From NCBI GenBank assembly GCA_018263395.1, contig JAANXF010000014.1, positions 1-64,000 on the forward strand: a stretch of DNA of 64,000 bases. Direction: 5' to 3'. The notes below the pieces were generated by a model. The model made no database searches and was not told the DNA's origin. It saw nothing but the letters and a program-made list of their open reading frames with translations. Below, one piece after another: positions 30,050 to 37,675 of this stretch. Source of the stretch: Methanonatronarchaeales archaeon. Its GTDB lineage: Archaea > Halobacteriota > Methanonatronarchaeia > JAANXF01. The position numbers and the translations under genes are program-made. The stretch's first letter is position 1; every line of letters begins with the position of its first letter.

Positions 30050-30876
30050 GCGACGACGACCTCAGGGTCGTAGTCGAGGAGGTTCTGGATACCTACGGCC
30101 TCACCGACGAGGTTCACGTGGTCCTTTCCGGGGAGCTCGGGGAGGACGAACCGGAGCCGGACTCTCTCGTGATTCACCCCGAGCGTGCACCTCTCTCCCT
30201 TCGCAGGCGGGTTTTGGAGCCGGGGGCCGCGCTGTGGGACGTCGACGACGTCGTTCGCGAGGTGGGTCGCGCGGCCCTGGTCCAGCTGGGGGCCGAGTTC
30301 GAGCTAGAGTTCGGTACGGACGAGGAAACCGTCCTGTCGTCTCCGGTAAACGTGGACAGCGAGGAGGCCCTCGATATCGCCAGGCCGTACGTGAAGGACG
30401 CGGCGATTGCGCTTCTGGAGATGGTTCCACACGTGCTGTACGGATATTCCTGCAGGAGGGTGGTAGGTGACGGTGAAATTGAGGAGGAGTTCGACGAGAG
30501 TGGCACGGTGGCTCTGGACCTGGTGAGCGGCGAGCTATCTGGCACGGAGTTCGACGACGTCGTCGACCTGCCCGTGTCCCGGGCCGGGGAACTTGTTCAG
30601 CCGTCCGTCGAGCCCGCTGAGGCCGACGAGAGGGCGAGACGTCTCCTGTCAGAGGAGATGTCCCGGGAGGTCAGGCTTGAGACGGAGAAGAGGCAGACCC
30701 GGGTGTACGAGACCCGGCGGGTGAGTCCGCCGATAGACTCCGTGGAGCTGGACGAAGGCGACCTCGTATACCGCGGCATATGGACCGTCAAGGGAGGCCG
30801 CACCGACGTCGTGGTGGACTCCGCCACGGGTGAGATCCTGTCGCCCAACACCGGGGGAGGCGTAGAGCTCGTTTAG
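30001..30876 (+). CDS. Conserved hypothetical protein with PepSY-like C-terminus
   Basis: Long ORF with consistent codon pattern; YRGIWTVKGGRTDVVVDSATGEIL. True start probably downstream of the overlap. Confidence 0.55.
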   Translation: MRGEAVRTEGRALGPLSDDDLRVVVEEVLDTYGLTDEVHVVLSGELGEDEPEPDSLVIHPERAPLSLRRRVLEPGAALWDVDDVVREVGRAALVQLGAEFELEFGTDEETVLSSPVNVDSEEALDIARPYVKDAAIALLEMVPHVLYGYSCRRVVGDGEIEEEFDESGTVALDLVSGELSGTEFDDVVDLPVSRAGELVQPSVEPAEADERARRLLSEEMSREVRLETEKRQTRVYETRRVSPPIDSVELDEGDLVYRGIWTVKGGRTDVVVDSATGEILSPNTGGGVELV

Positions 30877-30956
30877 GCCCCTCCAGATCCCCGGGAACCC
30901 CGGCCGTGGAGTTCCGCGGGGAAACCTTGATGGAGATCGGGAGGAATCGAAAGCCA

Positions 30957-31123
30957 GGGCCAGTAGATCAGCGGTAGATCGCCGCCTTCGCAACGATCGT
31001 AACTCGCTCGATCCGTTGTGGCGTGCAGGACACGCCACCAGGAGAAATCACGGGTAACAAAAAAAAAACGTTACGATACCGCGGAACAGGCGGAGGCCTC
31101 GGGTTCAAATCCCGACTGGTCCA
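30957..31123 (+). tRNA. tRNA-Ala(CGC), with about 95-nt intron at the 37/38 position (approx. 30993-31087)
   Basis: Acceptor GGGCCAG/CTGGTCC including G3:U70, D-stem GATC/GATC, anticodon stem CCGCC/GGCGG with loop TTCGCA-A, T-arm TCGGGTTCAAATCCCGA; mature length 72 nt; intron junction can form a bulge-helix-bulge (TCGC/GCGG helix). Confidence 0.92.
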
Positions 31124-31606
31124 TGGAGAGTAATGGTTCAATATTTTCGGGCAAAACAGGGGTTTACTGGAACCACTGCCCTCTGCGACAGATGATTTTA
31201 ACCCAACACCTGTAAAGGTCGCTGAAAACCCGGAAACCGTAGGGAGCGAGAAAAAAGGTTCAGTCCAGGGCACGGCCTCGACGGGTCCGGAGAGTAGAGC
31301 AAGAAGCGCCAGGACAGACGTGACCGGGTTTCGCCCTTCTCTCGTCCCGTTTCACCGCTCCCGCTCGCTCTGGAAGAGGTTTCGCGGTGCGAGAGGTGGT
31401 TTACCTCGGGTGCGTCGTGTCTCTGTGGCCGGGTCCCGGAGGCGTCTGGACCCCGCTGGAGTGGGTCCCTGACCGGATTTTCAGGGTTCCTGCTTCACCG
31501 TCGTGCAGCCTGCTGGTGACTGGGCGGTCAGTCCGGCGAGGCGCTGTACCTCGTCGTACCCCCACCCATTCGATGAGCGGAATGTAACCAGGCGGGTAAC
31601 ACCGTT

Positions 31607-32716
31607 TTATCCAGAATTGGGGCCCAGCGTGGTCTGTCCACGCGTCTGCGAGTCCTGGAGCGCATGAGAGCCCTCCACCTTCTCGTGAGTTACTGTATAC
31701 GTGTTTTTATTCCGTTCGACCTTCTCGGCGGTGTAGAACTGCATCTGCTTCTCCTGCTTCGTCATCACCGGGAAGCTGTAATTGTCCGCGGTATATCCCG
31801 GACCTTCTCCGTCGTTTTGCCGGTCGCGGACGAATTCCTTATGCTGGTCCAACCGTTCGGTCACGACCTGACGGGTCATCTTGTCTACTCCGGTGACGCG
31901 GTCTTCGAAGACCTCCGTAAATTCTTCTTCAAGTTCGTAACCTACTGAATTGCGGCCCGCGACCATTGCTGCCAGGGACGTTGTTCCGGTTCCCCAGAAC
32001 GGGTCGAGTACTGTATCGCCATACATGGAGTACATATTGATAAGGCGATACGGGATTTCAAAGGGGAAGGCAGCGGATCTTTGACGGAGCTCGTTATTAT
32101 CTAAGGTTTGGAGAGCGCCCTTTACGTCCTTCCATACGTCGGAAAACCATTCGTTGCGTTCCTCCCAGAAGTAGGCAGAATTATATCGAGGCTCGTACTC
32201 TGGTTCGAACGTCCGTTGCTGTTCTCCTTTACGGAAGATTAAGAGGTATTCATGCTCCAGTGTAGCGTAGGCGTTCGGCGGAATCATTCCACTGCCCATG
32301 AACTTCGCCGCCGAGTTCGTCGGTTTACGCCACAGGATGTCTGGGAGCGGTTCAAATCCGAGGTTTTCGAACTCTTCTATAACGCGGGCGTGGTTCGGGT
32401 ACACCCGAAAGCTCCCGTCCACCCTTCGAGTAGCATCACCCGTGTTTATACAGGCGATTCCGCCGTCGGCTATGGCCCGATTTACTTCCCGCCAGGTCTT
32501 GGCCAGCTCTTCGTGCATTAGGTCAAAAGCGGAGCGACCGTTACCGTTGGTGAGGTGTCTGCCGATACTCGGATTTATTTCCTCAAACATCTCGTCCCAC
32601 ATCTCTATCATTGGATACGGGGGGGAGGTAACGATTAGTTCAACTGAGTCGTCTTCAACCCGGTCGAGCTCCCGCGAATCACCGATTACAACACGATGTT
32701 TAGTCTCCATACTCAT
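31607..32716 (-). CDS. Site-specific DNA methyltransferase (SPPY-type, beta/N4-cytosine-like), no restriction partner
   Basis: VTSPPYPMIEMW (motif IV) and DPFWGTGTTSLAAMVAGRNSVGYEL (motif I). Confidence 0.88.
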   Translation of the reverse strand: MSMETKHRVVIGDSRELDRVEDDSVELIVTSPPYPMIEMWDEMFEEINPSIGRHLTNGNGRSAFDLMHEELAKTWREVNRAIADGGIACINTGDATRRVDGSFRVYPNHARVIEEFENLGFEPLPDILWRKPTNSAAKFMGSGMIPPNAYATLEHEYLLIFRKGEQQRTFEPEYEPRYNSAYFWEERNEWFSDVWKDVKGALQTLDNNELRQRSAAFPFEIPYRLINMYSMYGDTVLDPFWGTGTTSLAAMVAGRNSVGYELEEEFTEVFEDRVTGVDKMTRQVVTERLDQHKEFVRDRQNDGEGPGYTADNYSFPVMTKQEKQMQFYTAEKVERNKNTYTVTHEKVEGSHALQDSQTRGQTTLGPNSG

Positions 32717-32911
32717 GCCTCAGCTCCAGACCCCCAGGTATTACGCATCGATGAAGAGTATTAACCCCACCTTTGATATATCTCGGTCTCTGTTGGTCAT
32801 CCAGTTCCGGGTCCAGCTCCCCACGTAAAGTCTCAGATGTTTTTTTGTCTCATACTCCTCGTAGTATACAGTTGCGGCTTCAATACTCTCCCGAATCGGA
32901 TTTTTATTACC

Positions 32912-32925
32912 GGTTCTGTTGCGTC
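32912..32925. repeat. Solitary IS6-like terminal inverted repeat (GGTTCTGTTGCGTC)
   Basis: 12/13 identity with the right end of the element at 36316-36983 (GGCTCTGTTGCGT). Confidence 0.4.
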
Positions 32926-33426
32926 AAAAATCTGCCTCAGCCTGAACCGGAGGGGCGCGACTCGGGATGGTTTGGTGAGGAGGTCGGCGTCTCTGAGGAC
33001 AGGAATAAAGACGCTTTAGATGAGCTTCAGTAGAGCTGCCCCGCTAGGCAAAGCCGGCGAGAGACACAGAAGGAACAGGTTAGGGTAGGTGTGGGCAGGA
33101 CGGACTGGTTCGTAGGGTGGGGTTCGATACACGGGAGTATCTTTGAGGGCGTGGTCTACACGTCAGCCGGTCCACGGGCGACGGCGGACGGGGAGCGATT
33201 CCGGATTTCGGGTTCTCCGGCCCTCTCCCGGAACTCTACAACCGCCTGCAGCAGCCGCGTATAACCGCGTACCGGCTCAGGGGCCTTGTACCGGAAAACC
33301 CCCCCCCACGCCCTTCCCCTCGTGCACCGTAGCACGCAGAGCCGAACCGCGCGTCGCGGGCCGCTTTCGGTGCGGAACTCCCCCTCAGGCCGGGTGCCCC
33401 CCCTAGGCGGAGGTATTTTTAGTTTT

Positions 33427-33860
33427 TCACAGCGTGGGCGGGGTACTCGCCTCGTCCGTGACAACGATGGTCCTGTAGCTTTTCACCCCGTCCGGTATCC
33501 TTCCGAGTACGTGGTTCTCGAACGTTTCCCCGCTTCCCTTGAAGTGCACTAGGACCTTTGAATCCGCCGTCTTAATGACGTACCGCGCCTCTGAGCCCAG
33601 CATCGTGCGGTAAACGTCGTCTGTCTGCGACGGCTCGGTTTTCAGGATCACCATCGCGTCAAGCGGAGCGCCGTCCAGCAGGGCCGACTCGTCGATTTGA
33701 ACCGTGAATCCCTCTATGACACCCATCCCCTCATCTCGTCGACGCGCCTCTTTACCGTGGGCGGGGTGACTCCGATACTCCCCGCAAGCTCGCGGTAGGA
33801 AATCCTTCCGTCCTCTATCAGGGCCTTCAGGATCTCCTTGTCTATTTCGTCGATAGCCAT
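33427..33860 (-). pseudogene. Lrp/AsnC-family regulator with a frameshift in a G-run
   Basis: MAIDEIDKEILKALIEDGRISYRELAGSIGVTPPTVKRRVDEMR in one frame, then MGVIEGFTVQIDESALLDG... in the next frame. Confidence 0.85.
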
Positions 33861-34008
33861 GGTAGCTCATAATTTCAACGAAATATAAGCATTATTCTTA
33901 TCAAAACTAAATTACCTTCGCCAAACGGTACTAATCTTTCGCGCTTATGCGGAGGTATCGCGTCGTTCCGAACCCGTTTAGGCGAAGGAAAGGTTTTCCT
34001 GCGGAGCG

Positions 34009-34662
34009 GTGATACGGTTGGTGATGGTTCGACTGCGAAGGGACCTGCTCGGAGGACTCGTGGTGGTGCTTCCCGTCCTCATCGTTCTGTACACCGTATT
34101 CTGGGCCTTCTCCATGCTCTCCCACTTGCCGCTGCCCTTTGCACCCACGGGGCACCCGGTTATCGATGCGGCGATAAGGGTGGCCGTAGCTCTCGCGGCG
34201 TTCGTTATCGCCCTCCTTCTTGCGGGAAGGGGCACCCGGACCCTAGTCGGCAGGAGGGCAGAGAGGTGGTTCGACAGGCAGATGAACCGCATCCCGGCCT
34301 TCAGGATCCTCTACAACGCCAGCAAGGTGGCCCTAGAGATGGCGGTCAGGGGCGCCGGGGAGTTTCAGGTACCGGTCAGGGTACACGTCTCCGAGAACAT
34401 TTCACTCGTAGGATTCAAAACGGGTTCCGATATCGTCGAGGGCAGGGAGACGGTCTTCGTTCCCACCGCGCCGAACATCACGAGCGGCGTGGTGCTTTAC
34501 GTGGAACCCGACGGGATCGATGAGGTCGAGGCGTCCACCGAGGACACGCTTACACACGTAATCTCCGCCGGGTTCATGGAGCCGGGAGAGGCGGAGAGCG
34601 AGGAGGTCGAAACCCTGATCGGCTACCTTCAGAGCGATGCTGAGGATGCTGGAGGGGATTGA
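34009..34662 (+). CDS. DUF502 family membrane protein
   Basis: Two N-terminal TM helices, IPAFRILYNASK, FVPTAPNITSGVVLYV. Confidence 0.85.
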   Translation: MIRLVMVRLRRDLLGGLVVVLPVLIVLYTVFWAFSMLSHLPLPFAPTGHPVIDAAIRVAVALAAFVIALLLAGRGTRTLVGRRAERWFDRQMNRIPAFRILYNASKVALEMAVRGAGEFQVPVRVHVSENISLVGFKTGSDIVEGRETVFVPTAPNITSGVVLYVEPDGIDEVEASTEDTLTHVISAGFMEPGEAESEEVETLIGYLQSDAEDAGGD

Positions 34663-34812
34663 GTAAAGGGTTAACCGCCGGACTCGCGTTTCACCACCGT
34701 TGACGGGGGGTGAGACGTGGGGTCCCTGTTCGGGATGCTCTCTCCTGAGATCAGGGAGAGGTGTGACGGGAAAATACGGTGTGGATAAGATACGGTGAGC
34801 CGGAGAACTCAC

Positions 34813-35120
34813 GGGGTTGATGGGTTGTGGGGACCGCCTCTGGGCTTGGGCGGGGTATGTTTTCCGCGGTCCTGCTCTTCGGCCCTTCGAGCTTTCGCCC
34901 GTTTCGTCCCCGCTCCTTTCGGGGCGGCGGTTACTTGGCCTTCCTCCGTCCCTGCCCGAGGGCGAGGGGCGGTATTGGACTGCTGCGGTTTTCCCTTTTA
35001 GTCGGTTCGCTTGCGCGTAGCCGACATCATGGGGCGCCTTCCCCTTGGCACGGCTTCACCCGCGCCTCGGTTATGTAGGCCCTTCGTCCACACCAACCTT
35101 TTAACCCGCGTTACGCGGGT
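34813..35120 (-). ncRNA. Candidate solitary HEARO/IsrB-type omega RNA element
   Basis: About 308 nt noncoding GC-rich stretch with many hairpins; minus-strand sequence CGGGTGAAGCCGTGCCAAGGGGAAGGCGCCCCATGATGTCGGCTACGCGCAAGCGAACCGACTAAAAGGGAAAACCGCAGCAGTCCAATACCGCC resembles HEARO RNAs as I remember them; GTGA lies immediately 3'. Confidence 0.55.
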
Positions 35121-35172
35121 ACGGTTAGAGTGAACCACCCAATTTCCCGGCGGTCTCCAAGCCTACCATGAG

Positions 35173-35195
35173 GCCTCAGACTTAAATATGTTTCC
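35173..35195 (-). promoter_or_regulatory. BRE/TATA-like promoter upstream of the candidate omega RNA
   Basis: Minus-strand GGGAAACATATTTAAGTC; a second similar box (GCAAATATATTTAAGT) lies around 35248-35266. Confidence 0.45.
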
Positions 35196-35518
35196 CTAAA
35201 CTCCGAAACCATTAGTAAAAATATATTCTGAGCCCATATTCCGATATTAACTTAAATATATTTGCCAAATGCTTGAAACAATTTATTTAGGCGAGTCGGG
35301 AGGTCGGTTGCCGGGATTCATAAATCCCAAGCGTACCATCGAAGGACTTTCCACCGAATTACGCGGCCCCTCGAACTCTTTCAGATCCCGCTGAAGGGAA
35401 ATGGGTCACGAGCGGCCCCGTGCTTACAATTCTTCTGCGTCGGGATGTTTCTGTATTTTTAAAGACACCTACAGACCGGCCCGATCCGGCCGGTGCAGCT
35501 GTTACCAGGGCCGTGGAG

Positions 35519-35605
35519 CGCTGGGGGAGGGATTTGAACCCCCGTGTGCTCGAGGCACACCGGCTCTCAAGGCCGGCGCGTTGGTCCGGGCTTCGCTACC
35601 CCAGC
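35519..35605 (-). tRNA. tRNA-Ser(UGA)
   Basis: Acceptor GCTGGGG/CCCCAGC, anticodon stem CCGGC/GCCGG with loop CTTGAGA, long variable arm TGTGCCTCGAGCACA, T-arm GGGGGTTCAAATCCCTC. Confidence 0.93.
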
Positions 35606-35642
35606 TGGAGGTATTTTGGTTCCACGAAGTGAAAAGCCTGAC

Positions 35643-36113
35643 GTGAGACTGGTCCTGGACTCGATGGTCTTCGTCGAGGGGGTGCGCGTGGACGGCGTGA
35701 CGGTTCCGTCGGTCGTGGACGAAATTCTGGAGGAGCGCACACGCCTGTTCTTCGACACGCACAGGCCGGAGGTACGTGCACCCGACGAGTTCTTCGTCGA
35801 TAAGGCGAGAGAGGCCGCCGACTCCACCGGGGACCTGCCGGTCCTGTCCGGGGCTGACCTGGAGGTCCTGGGGCTGGCCCTGGAGCTGAGAGATGAGGGC
35901 GAGGAGCCCGTAATCGTAACTGACGACTACGCCGTACAGAACGTGGCCTCGGTCCTCGGCGTCGAATTTCGACCGGTAGAGCAGCGCGGTATAGAGGAGG
36001 TCTTAGAGTGGCAGTGGTTCTGTCCCGGGTGCGGAAGGGTCTTCGGCGAAGTAGAGGAGATGGAGACTTGTCCGGTCTGTGGCTCGGACCTCAAGCGGCG
36101 AAGGTCTAACTGA
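35643..36113 (+). CDS. Nob1-like PIN-domain endonuclease with zinc ribbon
   Basis: GTG start; VLDSMVFVEG...VTDDYAVQNVASVLG; zinc ribbon CPGCGRVFGEVEEMETCPVCG. Confidence 0.85.
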   Translation: MRLVLDSMVFVEGVRVDGVTVPSVVDEILEERTRLFFDTHRPEVRAPDEFFVDKAREAADSTGDLPVLSGADLEVLGLALELRDEGEEPVIVTDDYAVQNVASVLGVEFRPVEQRGIEEVLEWQWFCPGCGRVFGEVEEMETCPVCGSDLKRRRSN

Positions 36114-36139
36114 ATATAGTGATTGTCATAACTCTCTTT

Positions 36140-36169
36140 ATATTTTATCTCAGCATATTTTATCTCAGC
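36140..36169. repeat. Perfect 15-bp tandem duplication ATATTTTATCTCAGC x2
   Basis: Read directly from the sequence. Confidence 0.9.
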
Positions 36170-36315
36170 GATTCTGCCCTATCCCCGAAGACGAGAGGTA
36201 AACCTGAATACTAAAGAAGTTTCGTCAACCACTATAAAGTCCCTTTTTACACACATCGGTCGTAACTCGGATGTCGGCAACGTCTCCCTCTCTCTATATC
36301 CACTGTAACTTATTC

Positions 36316-36983
36316 GGCTTTGTTGCAACCCTTTTTTAGTTTTAATACGGCATAATTTATGTTTTGAATCATGCGTTTTATTGTTGGTTTTCTGAACTGT
36401 TTGTACCGAGTTTTTGGTACTGTATGGGAAGAATATTTTCTTTTTAGGGCTGAGTTTGTGGTTTCGTTGGTTCGGAAAACTTTGGAACAGTTTTCCTACT
36501 AGAGGGTTTTGTAGAAATCTTCGTGTTTCTTTGATTGTACAGGTCGTTGTCTATTTCTTCGTTGAGTTCGATATTTATTTACTGGTTTTATTTCTTTTTC
36601 TCGGCAGAGTTTTTTTTTATGTCTGTGGAGTCGTAGTCTTTATTATATAAAACGGCATCTATCTTTTTTTTTGGTTTCTTTTTATTGGGCTGGGAGTTAT
36701 CTGTGTGTCGTGGGCGAAGGTCTCTTCGAGTTCTTCTTGGAAGCAGATTCCTTGGGAATCTGCGTGTTTTCGGGTTGTTGTTACGTAGATATCTATGGTT
36801 GTTGAGTTTTTGTCGACGGGCAGGGTTGTTTTCGGGTTTTTTTTAATTTTGGGTTTGGTTCTTTCGAAAATTGGGGATTTTTTGTATGCAGAAGACACTT
36901 TCGGTGTCTTCGGATTCCCCATCCTCAGAAACCTTTCTGAGTTTAAGCAGTTAAGTATGTTTTGGAAGGAACGCAACAGAGCC
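36316..36983. mobile_element. 668-bp AT-rich MITE-like element with IS6-like inverted repeats, no transposase
   Basis: Left end GGCTTTGTTGCAACC, right end (reverse complement) GGCTCTGTTGCGTTCC; flanked by ACTTATTC/ACTTATTT; sharp GC drop; only short ORFs inside. Confidence 0.7.
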
Positions 36984-37020
36984 ACTTATTTATGTTAGCT
37001 CTTCCACTTAGAGGGAGGCG

Positions 37021-37641
37021 ATGCCGGAAAAGATTAGTACGGGTATCGACCCCCTGGACGAGCTCTTGGACGGAGGTTTCCGCCGGGGATCCTCGGCGGT
37101 ATTTTACGGTCCCCCCGGGGACGGCAAGTCCTACGTAGTGTGGAGTACGGCGAGCTGTGCCGCCAGGTCCGGGCAGAGCGTTCTATACTTCGCCCTGCAC
37201 GGCCTGGAGAGTGATAAGGTCAAGTCCATGGAGAACATCGCCGGTATGGACTTCGATCTGGTGGACAAGCTGGAGTTCGGGACCAAGAGGAAGAAGCTCT
37301 CGGATTACATCGACGACGAGGATGTCGTAATAATCGATTCACTCACCGACCTCGACGACGGGTACGGAAACGACATTTTTTCCGACCAGTTTGGGGAGGT
37401 CCTCTTCGAGACCAAGGACAAAGGGATAGTTACCGTCATGTCGATGATGTACCACCCGACCCACAAGTTTCCGACCTTTTTGAGAAAGGTGGATTACCTC
37501 GTCGAGTTCTCGGAGATCGTCGAGGGGGACGAGGTGGATAGGAAGCTGTTCGTCCAGAAGACGCCTCGAAAAATGCACGAGCGGAGATACTCCTACAGAA
37601 TAGTGGACGACGAGTTTGTGATAGAGGGCGTCGCCGATTAG
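37021..37641 (+). CDS. KaiC/RadB-like RecA-superfamily ATPase
   Basis: STGIDPLDELLDGGF, GPPGDGKSYV Walker A, VVIIDSLTDL Walker B. Confidence 0.8.
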   Translation: MPEKISTGIDPLDELLDGGFRRGSSAVFYGPPGDGKSYVVWSTASCAARSGQSVLYFALHGLESDKVKSMENIAGMDFDLVDKLEFGTKRKKLSDYIDDEDVVIIDSLTDLDDGYGNDIFSDQFGEVLFETKDKGIVTVMSMMYHPTHKFPTFLRKVDYLVEFSEIVEGDEVDRKLFVQKTPRKMHERRYSYRIVDDEFVIEGVAD

Positions 37642-37675
37642 GTTATCGGTCCAGGGTTTCACCGTCCGCTAGGGG

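Noticed and set aside
31116-33110. Possible direct repeat of the tRNA-Ala 3' end (GACTGGT at 31114 and about 33102) marking an island
   Set aside because: Only 7 nt match, easily expected by chance; not enough for an att site.
34827-35078. 83-aa plus-strand ORF (MGTASGLGRG...HGAPSPWHGFTRASVM)
   Set aside because: Antisense translation of the structured omega-RNA-like element; no protein-like features.
34680-35160. RNase P RNA or SRP 7S RNA as explanation for the structured region
   Set aside because: I could not find the conserved RNase P CR-I/CR-V sequences or the SRP helix 8 motif in consistent order on either strand.
36659-36985. 108-aa minus-strand ORF in the AT-rich element
   Set aside because: Spans three perfect hairpins and the terminal repeat, Lys/Thr-rich, no recognisable domain or transposase motif; more likely spurious.
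36120-37020. Replication origin because of the AT-rich tract
   Set aside because: No cdc6/orc1 gene nearby and no ORB-like repeats; terminal repeats and target duplication fit a mobile element better.
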